From Gemmatimonadota bacterium (GTDB taxonomy: Bacteria; Gemmatimonadota; Gemmatimonadetes; Longimicrobiales; Gaopeijiaceae): a stretch of 64,000 nt of DNA. A model generated the notes under the pieces. That model saw only the letters and a list, made by a program, of their open reading frames with translations, did not search any database and had not been told where the DNA came from. The first letter of the stretch is position 1. Each line of letters begins with the position of its first letter. The stretch spans positions 28,959-92,958 of the forward strand of contig JAPPGZ010000003.1 of the NCBI GenBank assembly GCA_028874905.1, read 5' to 3'. The translations under genes and the position numbers were made by a program. Positions 1-8,582 of the stretch are shown piece after piece.

Positions 1-1
1 G

Positions 2-2290
2 CCGGTGGCGGCGCAGGCCTTCGGCGGCGCCGTACTCGTGGCCGACGGACGCGTCTACATCGGTGAAGCCGCCCACGAGCGTGATCCAGGAACGGTTCGG
101 GTATACGCCGCCGACGGCGAATGGAGGGTCGTCGCTACGCTGCGGGCTCCGGAACCGCAAGTACGGGACGGATTCGGAACGGCACTCGCGCGGGCGGGCG
201 AACTGCTGCTTGTGGGGGCAGACGGTATCGACGGAGGCAAGGTGTACGCGTACCGCCTGGACGATGTGGAACGCGAGGACGCGCGCCCGATCCAGGTTCT
301 CGACGGCCCCGGGCTAAGCAGGTTCGGGACGTCCGTGGCCGCATCGGGCAGCGACCTTGCCGTGGCCGCCGCCAATGACGATGGCAACGTTCTGGCCGCC
401 TTCCGCCGCGGGTCCGACGGTCTGTGGACAGCCAGCGGCACGGTCGGCGCTCCCGCGCAGGCCGGCGGGCCCGGCACACCGGGGTTCGACCTGCGGGGAG
501 ACCTGCTCATCGTCGGAGATCCCGGAGCCAACGCTATCAGGGTCTTCGAACGCGGGGCCCGGGGCCAGGGGTGGGAGGCCGCCGGCGTCGTAAACGCTCC
601 CGACTCCGATGGCCCGCGCGGGATGCCCTTCGGAACGACCGTGGCGCTGTTCCAGGACGAGATCCTCGTTGGACAGATGACCGTGGAACTGGGTGACGAC
701 GGCGACGCGTCCGTTGAGGGAGTCGTGCACCGCTTTGCGCGTGCGGACGGTCAGTGGGCGGCGGTTGGCACGCTGCAGCCGGCGGACGCGGCTGAGAGAG
801 CGGGGTTTGGGATGTCGATCGCCTCGGACGGCACAACGCTGGTGGTGGGCGGTGGTCCGCGTCTCTTCGTCTACGAGCGCGGCGGCACGGCGTTCAACCT
901 TCAGGGCACCGTGGATCTGTTCGGCCCTGACGACGCGGGGGGCGTCATCACTCCTAACCAGACGCTGGCGCTGGCAGGCGATGTCGCTGTATTCGGCAAT
1001 CCCTCGGTCGACTTCGGACTGGGTGCCGCGACCGTGTTCTCCGGCGACTCCGGCGAGTGGACGCGCAGTGCGGTGCTCACGGTCGACTACGCGGGCCTCC
1101 CCGCAATCAACGGCGGCGAGGTCGCTTGCGCCGACGGCGGTGCCGCCGGCTATGACTGCGATCACGTGGACCTGCTCTCGTTCGTCCCGTGGGCGGAGCT
1201 GGGCGCCGGCCGCGGGGCGCGGCTGAACGACGTGTGGGGCTGGACCGATCCGCTCGACGGCCGCGAGTACGCGCTGGTCGGCCGCATGGACGGGACCGCG
1301 TTCGTCGATGTCACCGACCCGTACAACCCGCGCTACCTGGGCAACCTGGCCATGACCGAGGGCAGCCGGGCCAACAGCTGGCGCGACATGAAGGTGTTCA
1401 AGGATCATGCCTTCGTCGTCGCCGACGGGGCTGGCCAGCACGGCATGCAGATCTTCGATCTCACCCAGTTGCGCGACGTGACGGAGCCGCGCGAATTCGA
1501 GGCAACCGGCATGTACACGGGCATCGCGTCGTCCCACAACATCGCCATCAACGAGGAGACGGGGTTCGCCTACCTGGTCGGGTCTTCGGACGGCGGTGAG
1601 ACGTGCGGTGGGGGCTCGCACATGGTGGACATCAACGATCCGCTGAACCCCGTTTTCGCGGGCTGTTTCGCACACCCCAACACCGGACGCCGCAACACGG
1701 GCAACTCGCACGACACCCAGTGCGTCATCTACCACGGACCGGACGAGGACTACGCCGGCCGCGAAATCTGCGTGAACTCCAACGAGACCGCGCTGTCCAT
1801 CGCCGACGTGACCGACAAGGACAATCCCATCGCCGTGGCCGCGGCCGATTATCCGAACGTGGCGTATGCGCATCAGGGCTGGCTCACGGAGGATCATCGC
1901 TACTTCTACTCGAACGACGAACTGGACGAGGTGGGCGGCCTGGTCGATGCCACGCGGACGCTGATCTGGGACCTGGCTGACCTCGACGACCCGCTTCTGC
2001 TCAGCGAGTACATGAACCCCACGCGGGCCACGGATCACAACATGTACGTCAAGGGCGACCGGCTCTACATGTCGAACAACCGCGCCGGGCTGCGCGTGCT
2101 GGACATCAGCGATCCCGAGAACCCCGTCGAGCTGGGCTACTTCGACACTACTCCTTGGAGCGCGGACGAGGCGGGATTCGACGGCACCTGGAGCGTGTAC
2201 CCGTACTTCGAGAGCGGGAGTGTGTTGCTGTCGAGCCGGCGCGAGGGGCTGTTTGTCGTGCGGCCGCGGGCACGGCGCCTGATTCCCTAG
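2..2290 (+). CDS. Secreted FG-GAP / choice-of-anchor B protein (5' partial)
   Basis: The reading frame is open to the left edge, so the signal peptide and true start are outside the window. The first ~340 residues carry repeated blocks of the FG-GAP type, each opening with FGT or FGM and followed by a short hydrophobic strand such as LLLVGAD or LVVGGG; these form beta-propeller blades. From about residue 375 the protein changes to a choice-of-anchor B domain (LVIVD-like repeats), with repeated phrases such as VDVTDPYNPRYLGNL, VDINDPLNPVFAGC and LDISDPENPVELG. Proteins of this kind are exported and cell-surface associated; their substrate is unknown. No classic anchor is visible at the C terminus (RPRARRLIP). 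It lies directly before the Ldh-type gene and may share its transcript. The domain call is firm, the role is not. Confidence 0.85.
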   Translation, partial: PVAAQAFGGAVLVADGRVYIGEAAHERDPGTVRVYAADGEWRVVATLRAPEPQVRDGFGTALARAGELLLVGADGIDGGKVYAYRLDDVEREDARPIQVLDGPGLSRFGTSVAASGSDLAVAAANDDGNVLAAFRRGSDGLWTASGTVGAPAQAGGPGTPGFDLRGDLLIVGDPGANAIRVFERGARGQGWEAAGVVNAPDSDGPRGMPFGTTVALFQDEILVGQMTVELGDDGDASVEGVVHRFARADGQWAAVGTLQPADAAERAGFGMSIASDGTTLVVGGGPRLFVYERGGTAFNLQGTVDLFGPDDAGGVITPNQTLALAGDVAVFGNPSVDFGLGAATVFSGDSGEWTRSAVLTVDYAGLPAINGGEVACADGGAAGYDCDHVDLLSFVPWAELGAGRGARLNDVWGWTDPLDGREYALVGRMDGTAFVDVTDPYNPRYLGNLAMTEGSRANSWRDMKVFKDHAFVVADGAGQHGMQIFDLTQLRDVTEPREFEATGMYTGIASSHNIAINEETGFAYLVGSSDGGETCGGGSHMVDINDPLNPVFAGCFAHPNTGRRNTGNSHDTQCVIYHGPDEDYAGREICVNSNETALSIADVTDKDNPIAVAAADYPNVAYAHQGWLTEDHRYFYSNDELDEVGGLVDATRTLIWDLADLDDPLLLSEYMNPTRATDHNMYVKGDRLYMSNNRAGLRVLDISDPENPVELGYFDTTPWSADEAGFDGTWSVYPYFESGSVLLSSRREGLFVVRPRARRLIP

Positions 2291-2300
2291 GGGCGCCGCC

Positions 2301-3377
2301 ATCTACCAACTCGAAGACGGGGTCGCGGTCGAGCGCTTCACCGGGCCGTCGCTCAGGGCGTTCGCCGAATCGGTGCTGCGCGCGCTGGGCGCAACGGGTG
2401 AGGAGGCGCGCATCAACGCCGACGGCTTGATCACCGCGTCACTGTGGTGGCATCCCGGGCAGGGGCAGGGATTCGAGAAGCTGTTTCGCTACGCCCGCCG
2501 GATGCGAAACGGCGGGATCCGGCCGAATGCGGCGATGTCATGGGTGCGCGAGGGTCCGGCAACGGCCCTGCTCGACGCCGGCAAGGGCCTGGGGTACGTG
2601 GCGGCCCACCGCGCGATGGACCGGGCGATCGAGATTGCGTCGCGGAGCGGAATCGCGATGGTGGCGGTGCGGCACAGCAACCACTTCGGTATCGCGGGCT
2701 ATCACGCCAAGCGTGCCGCCGATGGGGGCCTGATCGGGATCGCCATGACCAACGCGGGCGCGGAAATGGCTCCGTGGGGCGCCACCCGGCCGATTCTGGG
2801 CACCAATCCCTGGGGGATCGCGGTGCCGCGCGGGGAGCATCATCCCATCATTCTCGACATGGCGCTCACCCAGTCCGGCAAGGGCATGATGCGGTGGCTC
2901 GACCGCGCCGGCCTGCCGATGCCCGACACCTGGGCGCTGACCCCGGACGGATCGCGCACGACGGACCCGCGCGCCGCAATGGACGGGCCGCTGCTTCCCA
3001 TCGGCGACTACAAGGGATACGGCCTGAGCCTGATCACCGACGCGCTGACCGGCGTCTTGACGGGATCGCTCTTCGGGGCGCAGGTATTCCAGGATGACGA
3101 GAACTACGACGTGGCCCACGCGATGATCGCGATCAGGATCGAGGCGTTCATCGCCAGGCGGCGGTTCGACGAGCGGCTGGAGGCGCTGATCGCGGATGTG
3201 CTGGCCGCGCCGCCGATCGATCCGGACCGGCCGGTGCAGCTCCCCGGTCAGGCCGAGCAGGAGCGCGCGCGGCGGCGGCTTGTGCACGGCGTCCCGGTGG
3301 ACGGGAAGACGGTGGTCGGGCTGCGGGCGCTCGCCGGGGAGCTGGGCGTGCCGTTCGCGCTGGAGCCGGTGGCGTGA
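2301..3377 (+). CDS. Ldh family oxidoreductase (malate/L-lactate dehydrogenase type)
   Basis: NAD(P)-dependent dehydrogenase of the malate/L-lactate/ureidoglycolate dehydrogenase superfamily, which reduces 2-oxo acids or related carbonyls. The family's catalytic-histidine block is present (VRHSNHFGIAGYHA), as are the LGTNPWGIAVP segment and the GDYKGYGLSL block near the C terminus. The first GTG is at 2373, but family-like sequence (VERFTGPSLRAFAESVLRAL) continues upstream in frame to at least 2328, and an in-frame TGA at 2280 limits it. Between them there is no ATG, GTG or TTG. The best start is ATC at 2301, preceded by AGGGG seven bases away. The stop overlaps the next gene by four bases (GTGA), so the two are probably translated together. 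Substrate is unknown. The unusual start could instead reflect an assembly error. Confidence 0.85.
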   Translation: MYQLEDGVAVERFTGPSLRAFAESVLRALGATGEEARINADGLITASLWWHPGQGQGFEKLFRYARRMRNGGIRPNAAMSWVREGPATALLDAGKGLGYVAAHRAMDRAIEIASRSGIAMVAVRHSNHFGIAGYHAKRAADGGLIGIAMTNAGAEMAPWGATRPILGTNPWGIAVPRGEHHPIILDMALTQSGKGMMRWLDRAGLPMPDTWALTPDGSRTTDPRAAMDGPLLPIGDYKGYGLSLITDALTGVLTGSLFGAQVFQDDENYDVAHAMIAIRIEAFIARRRFDERLEALIADVLAAPPIDPDRPVQLPGQAEQERARRRLVHGVPVDGKTVVGLRALAGELGVPFALEPVA

Positions 3378-4372
3378 CTACGCTTCGCGTCGGTACGGCC
3401 AGCGCAGCCAGGGGTACGCGGGCCCGAGGCGCGATCCCGGTGGGCCCGGACGCCGCCGGCCGGATGGGGGAAATCCCGATTCTCATATCCCGGGGTGAAG
3501 CCGACGGCCCCGTTCTCTGGGTCAACGGGGCCACCCATGGGGACGAGCCGGAGGGGGCGCTGTCGATCTTCAAGCTCCTCGCGGACCTCGATCCGAAGGC
3601 GCTGCGGGGCACGGTCGTCGGAGTCCCCGCCATGAACGTCCCCGCGTTTCAGGCCGGCAAGCGCGGCGACCCCCTCGACACCTTCTCGCACGACATGAAC
3701 CGGATCTATCCGGGCCGCGCCGACGGATACCCGACCGAGCGGGCGGCCTGGGCGCACTGGGAGGCCATGCGCGACGCCTGCGACCTGCAGATTGCCGTGC
3801 ACTCCGGTGGCGAGCACTCGTACCTGGCGCACATGATCTTCGCGTCGGACAACCCGCCCAGCCTCGAACTCGCGGCGGCGATGGGACCGCAGTGGGATCT
3901 GGTTTTCCGGAGCGGTGTGGGCGGCGCCAACCCTTCGTCGAAGATCGCCGAACGGGGAATGGCAGGGATCACGGTCGAGCTGGGAGGCAACTGCCGCACA
4001 CTGACCGCCGATTTCCATGCGGTCGCCGAGGATTTGGCGGGAAGCTACGCGAATGTCATGCGGCACTACGGCATGCTCGACGGCGAGGCGCGGTACGCGG
4101 GGCGCCTGCGGATGGGGCACCAGCAGGCGCTGCTGGCTCCTGCGTCCGGTATGTGGGTTGGCAGCGAGGACGTGCCGTTTGAGATCGAGATTCCGGCCGG
4201 GACACCGCTTGGGCGCGTCTACGACCTCTACGGCGACATTCGTGCGGAGGTGGTGGCACCCGCAGACGGCGTCGTGTTCGGGCTCCGGTCGCGCCCGTCC
4301 GTGCTGGCGGGCGAGTGGTGCTGCTTCTTCGGGATCATCGACGAGGTGCGGGAGAACGCGCTGGCGGGGTGA
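3374..4372 (+). CDS. Succinylglutamate desuccinylase/aspartoacylase family deacylase
   Basis: Zinc-dependent carboxypeptidase-like deacylase of the AstE/AspA family (M14-related), which cleaves N-acyl groups from amino acids. Zinc ligands are visible in NGATHGDEPEG (His and Glu) and in IAVHSGG (second His); the catalytic Glu fits TVELGG. Length (332 residues) is normal for the family. The C-terminal ~80 residues form a small beta domain typical of these proteins. It starts with GTG overlapping the stop of the Ldh gene, and ends 14 bases before the convergent end of the hydrolase on the other strand. With the neighbouring dehydrogenase it may release and oxidise an acylated amino acid or related compound; that is inference. 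Confidence 0.85.
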   Translation: MTTLRVGTASAARGTRARGAIPVGPDAAGRMGEIPILISRGEADGPVLWVNGATHGDEPEGALSIFKLLADLDPKALRGTVVGVPAMNVPAFQAGKRGDPLDTFSHDMNRIYPGRADGYPTERAAWAHWEAMRDACDLQIAVHSGGEHSYLAHMIFASDNPPSLELAAAMGPQWDLVFRSGVGGANPSSKIAERGMAGITVELGGNCRTLTADFHAVAEDLAGSYANVMRHYGMLDGEARYAGRLRMGHQQALLAPASGMWVGSEDVPFEIEIPAGTPLGRVYDLYGDIRAEVVAPADGVVFGLRSRPSVLAGEWCCFFGIIDEVRENALAG

Positions 4373-4385
4373 CGGCGCGGGTGCG

Positions 4386-5813
4386 TCACGGCAGGGTCGC
4401 CGCAGTGATCCTCCTCCGTTCGGCACGGCGTCCCCGGCCCCGCGCAGCCACCGGCTCGCCACGGTCCACGATCACTTCGCCGCGTGACAGCGTCCAGGTG
4501 GGGAAGCCGCCGGCGCGCATCCCCTGGAACGGACTGTAGTCGACAGCCGAGTGGAGCGCCGCCGCGTCGATCTCGACCTCGGCGTCCGGATCCACCACGA
4601 TCAGGTCGGCGTCCGCACCCACATCGAGCGTGCCCTTGCAGGGATGGAGGCCGAAGATGCGCGCCGGGTTGGTCGCAGCCAGCTCCACGAACCGCTGCGG
4701 CGAGATCTTGCCGGTCTTCACACCGTAGGTGAACAGCAGGGGCAGCCGGGTCTCGATGCCGGGGAGGCCGTTCGGAATGCGCGTGAAATCGTCGCGGCCC
4801 GCCACCTTCTGGTCGTGATAGCGGAAGGGCGCGTGATCCGAGGACACCTGCTGGATCGAGCCCGCCGCGAGCGCGTCCCACAGTGCGTCGCGATGGTCGG
4901 CGGTCCGCATCGGGGGGCTGCAGACGAACTTCGCGACCTCGAACCCCCCCTCGGCGTCGTAGACCGAGTCGTCGAGGACGAGGTACTGCGGACAGGTCTC
5001 GGCGACGACGGGCGCCCCCGCGGCCCGCGCCTCCGCAACGTGGCGGGCGGCACCGGCCGACGTCACGTGCGCAATGCACAGCGGCGCATCGACGAGTCGG
5101 GCCAGCATGATCGCCCTCTGCGTCGCCTCGGCCTCGACCTCCGGCGGGCGGCTGGGGGCGTGGAAGGCCGGGCCGGTCTTGCCCGCTGCGAGGTGACGCT
5201 CGATCAGCCAGGTCACGGCGCAGTCGTTCTCGCAATGCGCGTACACGAGCCCCCCGTTGCTGCCGCCGACCTCCAGCAGCCGCAACAGCCCGGCGTCGTC
5301 GACGATCTTGTCTCCGTAGGTCATGTAAACCTTGAAGGACGGGAACCCATCGTCAATGAGGATAGGTATTTCATCCATCACGTCCTCACGTACATCTGTA
5401 ACGATGGTGTGGAAGCTGTAGTCGATGATGGCGTCGGGTTCGATCTCGGAGAGACGGCGGTCGCGTGCGTGGAGCATCGATTCGCCGCGGCGCTGGAGGG
5501 AAAAATCGACAATCGCGGTGACGCCCCCGCACGCAGCCGCAACCGTGCCCGTATGGAAGTCGTCGGCGGTCGTGACTCTCAGTCGGTCGATGGGGTGCGC
5601 GAGATGCGTGTGCGTGTCGATCCCGCCCGGCATCACCCAGTGGCCGCGCGCGTCGATGATGCGGGCGCCGCGACGCTCGAACGCCTGACGGTCGAGCCCG
5701 TCGCCGGAGCGCGAATCCGGCACCACCGCCGCGATCCGCCCCGCCTCGATGACCACGTCGGCCCGCTCCATGCGGTCCGCGGTAACGATCGTGCCGTCTT
5801 TGATGAGAATCAT
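4386..5813 (-). CDS. Dihydropyrimidinase/hydantoinase-type amidohydrolase
   Basis: Cyclic amide hydrolase of the dihydropyrimidinase (D-hydantoinase/allantoinase) family, 475 residues. The metal-binding motif GGIDTHTHL is near the N terminus, the lysine that becomes carboxylated fits SFKVYMTYGD, further His ligands fit VYAHCEND and CIAHVTSAGA, and the last metal Asp is in SSDHAPF. The start is ATG at 5813 (MILIKDGTIVTAD, the usual family opening); it overlaps the stop of the upstream aminotransferase by four bases (ATGA). It is the last gene of a leftward operon. Family members open hydantoins, dihydropyrimidines or similar rings to carbamoyl-amino acids, so its product could feed the aminotransferases and dehydrogenases nearby. 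The exact ring substrate cannot be read from the sequence. Confidence 0.9.
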   Translation of the reverse strand: MILIKDGTIVTADRMERADVVIEAGRIAAVVPDSRSGDGLDRQAFERRGARIIDARGHWVMPGGIDTHTHLAHPIDRLRVTTADDFHTGTVAAACGGVTAIVDFSLQRRGESMLHARDRRLSEIEPDAIIDYSFHTIVTDVREDVMDEIPILIDDGFPSFKVYMTYGDKIVDDAGLLRLLEVGGSNGGLVYAHCENDCAVTWLIERHLAAGKTGPAFHAPSRPPEVEAEATQRAIMLARLVDAPLCIAHVTSAGAARHVAEARAAGAPVVAETCPQYLVLDDSVYDAEGGFEVAKFVCSPPMRTADHRDALWDALAAGSIQQVSSDHAPFRYHDQKVAGRDDFTRIPNGLPGIETRLPLLFTYGVKTGKISPQRFVELAATNPARIFGLHPCKGTLDVGADADLIVVDPDAEVEIDAAALHSAVDYSPFQGMRAGGFPTWTLSRGEVIVDRGEPVAARGRGRRAERRRITAATLP

Positions 5814-6994
5814 GGTCTCAGCTTGCTGGTGAAGTCTCCGATTCGATCCATCGCTTCGTGGATTCGTGCCTCCGGGGCGAGCAGCGAGACGCGCACCCAG
5901 CCGCGCCACCGCTCGCCGAACGAGTTGCCCGGGAACATGAGCACACCCGCTTCGTCGAGAAGCCGGTAGCAGAAGGTCTCGGCGTCCATGCCCCAGCGCG
6001 AAACATCCGCCCACATGAACAGGCCGCCGCGGTGCGGACCGTGAGGAATCCCAACGCGGGCGAACCCCCGGATGAGCGCCCGGCGACGGCGGGCATAGAC
6101 CGTGAGAAACCCGGGCCGGGGATCGGGCTCCGCTTCCAGGGCAGCGAGCGCAGCGTACTGTGAGAATGACGGGCAGGGGCCCGAGGTCGTGCTCTTCAGC
6201 GCTTCGACGGCGTCGATGAACGCGGGCGGCCCGATCAGGCAACCCACCCGAAAGCCCGTCATCGCGTAAGCCTTGGAAAAGCCCGAAAGGACCACGCCCC
6301 GTTCGCGCGCACCCTCGGCGGACAGGAAGGACAGGAAGGGTTCGTCGCCGAACACGACGTCCTCGTAGATCTCGTCGGAGAGGACCACAAGGCCGAGTTC
6401 GGCAGCAGCTCGCGCGATCGAGCGCACACCGTCGTGCCGAACGCAGGAGCCGGTCGGGTTGGAGGGGTTGACGAAGACGAAGACCTTGGCGCCTCGGGCC
6501 CGTTGGCGCAGATCGTCGCCGTCCAGGTGAAACGGCAGATCTCCACCCGTCGGGACGGGCACGATGTCGCCGCCCGCAACGCCAATCGCCTGGTCGTAGG
6601 AGCTGTAGCGCGGATCCTGACAGGCGACGCGGTCTCCCGGGTCGACGAGCGCCAGCATGGCCAGGAACAGTCCCTCCTGGGCCCCATTCGTGATGGCGAT
6701 CTCGGTGGCGGGATCCACCGTTACTCCGCGCTCCCGGGAGTAGCGCTCGGCGACGCCTTCACGCAGCGACCGCAGGCCACGCACGGGACCGGGACCGTCG
6801 CGGCACGCCCTTGCCGCGAACCGGGCGAGGCCACCCTCGATGATCGGCGCGGGGGTGTCGAGATCGGGGTCGCCTCGTCCCAGCGAGATGACGTCGGTCC
6901 GGGCGCGCGCCAGGGCCATCATGCGGTAGCGCAGCGAGGTCCCCCGCTCGCCCTTGCGGAGGGCCGCACGGCCGGCGTCGCGTAGCGCCGTCAC
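5810..6994 (-). CDS. Class I/II pyridoxal-phosphate aminotransferase
   Basis: Fold-type I PLP enzyme of the aspartate/aromatic aminotransferase group, 394 residues. It has LGRGDPDLDTP near the N terminus, the NPSNPTGS cofactor motif, the SDEIYEDVVF strand with the pyridine-binding Asp and Tyr, and the Schiff-base lysine in SGFSKAYAMTGFRVG. The chosen start is GTG at 6994, whose last bases overlap the TGA of the upstream gene (GTGA), the same coupling used elsewhere in this operon; translation from farther upstream would give unrelated N-terminal sequence. It is closely similar in layout to the aminotransferase at 18321-19502 (shared LGRGDPD, FSKAYAMTG and DAETFC). It probably transaminates an amino acid generated from the ring opened by the next gene. 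The specific substrate is unknown. Confidence 0.9.
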   Translation of the reverse strand: MTALRDAGRAALRKGERGTSLRYRMMALARARTDVISLGRGDPDLDTPAPIIEGGLARFAARACRDGPGPVRGLRSLREGVAERYSRERGVTVDPATEIAITNGAQEGLFLAMLALVDPGDRVACQDPRYSSYDQAIGVAGGDIVPVPTGGDLPFHLDGDDLRQRARGAKVFVFVNPSNPTGSCVRHDGVRSIARAAAELGLVVLSDEIYEDVVFGDEPFLSFLSAEGARERGVVLSGFSKAYAMTGFRVGCLIGPPAFIDAVEALKSTTSGPCPSFSQYAALAALEAEPDPRPGFLTVYARRRRALIRGFARVGIPHGPHRGGLFMWADVSRWGMDAETFCYRLLDEAGVLMFPGNSFGERWRGWVRVSLLAPEARIHEAMDRIGDFTSKLRP

Positions 6995-7707
6995 GGCCTC
7001 ACTCCGAGCGCCCACAGCGCTGCCCGCTGAGAGGGTGCGGGCGAACAGATCGAAGACGCCTGCTTCCACCTGGTGATCCCGGCGAGGGTTTGAGGCTCGG
7101 CCGCCACGAAGCCGAGACGGAAGGGATGTATCCCGTCGAGGCCGTCCAGGGAGCCGACCACGATCAGGTTGGCGGGAATGTCGCCTCGCAGCGTCCAGCC
7201 CTGTGACCCGAGCAGAGAACCGCCGACGTTGTGAACACAAGGCACGGCACGGTCGCGGGGGCTGTCCGTTTGCGGCCCGGTCTCCCTGCTATTGGTTGTG
7301 TCCCGGTAGTGAAGTGAGGCTGCAGCGTCCGACTCGGCCCTCGCCAGCCCCATCCAGTCGAAAAGAGCCTGCCGCCGTCCCGGGGCGCTTCCCGTGAAGC
7401 GTGTACCCTGCCCCGCACCCAGGCCGAGCAAAGTCACGAACAGCGATTCCCCTTCGCTCGTTGTGATGAGGACGCCGTCCGGGTCCCGCCGCGGATAGCC
7501 GATGCCCGGAAGTGCGGCGCCCACAAGGCGGCGCAACTCCACCATGCCCGGACGATCCGGATAGTGGGTCTCGCCCGCGAGCAGGTGGTGGCGCAGGCTG
7601 TCCAGCAGGCTGCGGGCCAGGGTCACATTGGTGCCGTCGCCCTCGCCGCGCGCGGACTCCAGCGCCGCACGCGCCCGCCATGTAAGCGCCTTCTCCACCG
7701 CGCTCAC
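6991..7707 (-). CDS. Aminotransferase-like protein lacking the PLP lysine
   Basis: A 238-residue protein that reads as a shortened, probably non-catalytic relative of fold-type I aminotransferases. The N-terminal half has family-like blocks (THYPDRPGMVELRRLVG and DGVLITTSEGESLFVTLLGL), and the end has IHPFRLGFVAAEPQTLAGI and ITRWKQASSICSPAPSQRAAL, which resemble the region just after the active-site lysine and the following helix. The central part with the NPTG and DEIYE motifs is missing, and the place of the lysine reads GSLDGLDGI. The start is GTG at 7707, chosen because AAGGAG lies seven bases upstream. Its stop overlaps the start of the true aminotransferase by four bases, so the two are likely made together and may form a complex. 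This interpretation is an inference from motif resemblance. Confidence 0.65.
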   Translation of the reverse strand: MSAVEKALTWRARAALESARGEGDGTNVTLARSLLDSLRHHLLAGETHYPDRPGMVELRRLVGAALPGIGYPRRDPDGVLITTSEGESLFVTLLGLGAGQGTRFTGSAPGRRQALFDWMGLARAESDAAASLHYRDTTNSRETGPQTDSPRDRAVPCVHNVGGSLLGSQGWTLRGDIPANLIVVGSLDGLDGIHPFRLGFVAAEPQTLAGITRWKQASSICSPAPSQRAALWALGVRP

Positions 7708-7732
7708 CGCCGCTCTCCTTTGCTCCGCCCCA

Positions 7733-8581
7733 TCACGGCCCACCCTCCGGCACGTACTCGGCCACCTCATGCACGCGGCCAACGACGCCCTCCATCCCCC
7801 ACCTCTCCAACGCCTGCGTGAGCACGTGCGCGTCGAAGCGGCACCCGGTGACCTCGCCGCGCAGCGCAGCCAGGAACACGAACGCGGGCCCGAGCGTCAC
7901 GGGATCCTCCCAGCGCGCCCGCGTCGCCTCGTCCGCAGCCTCCGCCTGGCGCCGGGTGAGCGAAGTCGGTTTCAGGCGGATCCCGGGTGTCACGGCGTTC
8001 ACGCTCACGCGCGACCCGGCAAGCTCCAGGGCCAGGCACCGCGTGAATGCCTCGATCCCGAACTTCGAGGCACAATACGCCGTCTGCGCCGGGAACCCCT
8101 CCACCCCCGCGCGCGACGAAATGTTCACGATCGAGCCCCCGCGGCGGCGCAACGCCGGCAGAAGGCCGCGGGTCAGGAAAACCGGTGCTTCGAGATTCAC
8201 GCGCATGGTGCGGTCCCAGTGTTCCTGGTCAAGCGACTCGACAGACCGCCGTTCGAGGACCCCGGCGTTGTTGACGATCACGCTCAAGTCGGCGGCCCCC
8301 GCGTCCACCCAGCGCACGACGCGGTCGCGCCCGTCGGCCCGTGACAGGTCGGCCACACAGACCTCTGCTTCCCCGCCCGCCTCGCGAATGCCCTGGGCGG
8401 TCCACGCCAGCTCGTCCTCGACCTCCGCCGTCAGCCACACGCGCGCGCCGGCGCCGGCCAGCGCCCTGGCGATGCCTCGTCCCAGACCCCGACCGGAACC
8501 CGTCACGAGGATGTCGAAGCCCTTGGCACCGTCGGCGCGGTCGGGTTGGAGCGGACCCATGGCTTCTCTTGCCAGCCTCAC
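7733..8581 (-). CDS. Short-chain dehydrogenase/reductase (SDR)
   Basis: Classical SDR of the Rossmann type, NAD(P)-dependent. It shows the cofactor glycine motif TGSGRGLG, the structural NNAG motif (VIVNNAGVLER), the catalytic Ser in VNISSRAG and the Tyr-Lys pair in YCASK. Length is 282 residues if the GTG at 8581 is used, or 275 from ATG at 8560; neither has a strong ribosome site, so the start is not settled. It sits between the DUF819 membrane protein, one base away, and the aminotransferase-like gene. In this operon it probably oxidises or reduces a hydroxyl or keto group of the catabolic intermediate. Confidence 0.9.
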   Translation of the reverse strand: MRLAREAMGPLQPDRADGAKGFDILVTGSGRGLGRGIARALAGAGARVWLTAEVEDELAWTAQGIREAGGEAEVCVADLSRADGRDRVVRWVDAGAADLSVIVNNAGVLERRSVESLDQEHWDRTMRVNLEAPVFLTRGLLPALRRRGGSIVNISSRAGVEGFPAQTAYCASKFGIEAFTRCLALELAGSRVSVNAVTPGIRLKPTSLTRRQAEAADEATRARWEDPVTLGPAFVFLAALRGEVTGCRFDAHVLTQALERWGMEGVVGRVHEVAEYVPEGGP

Positions 8582-8582
8582 G

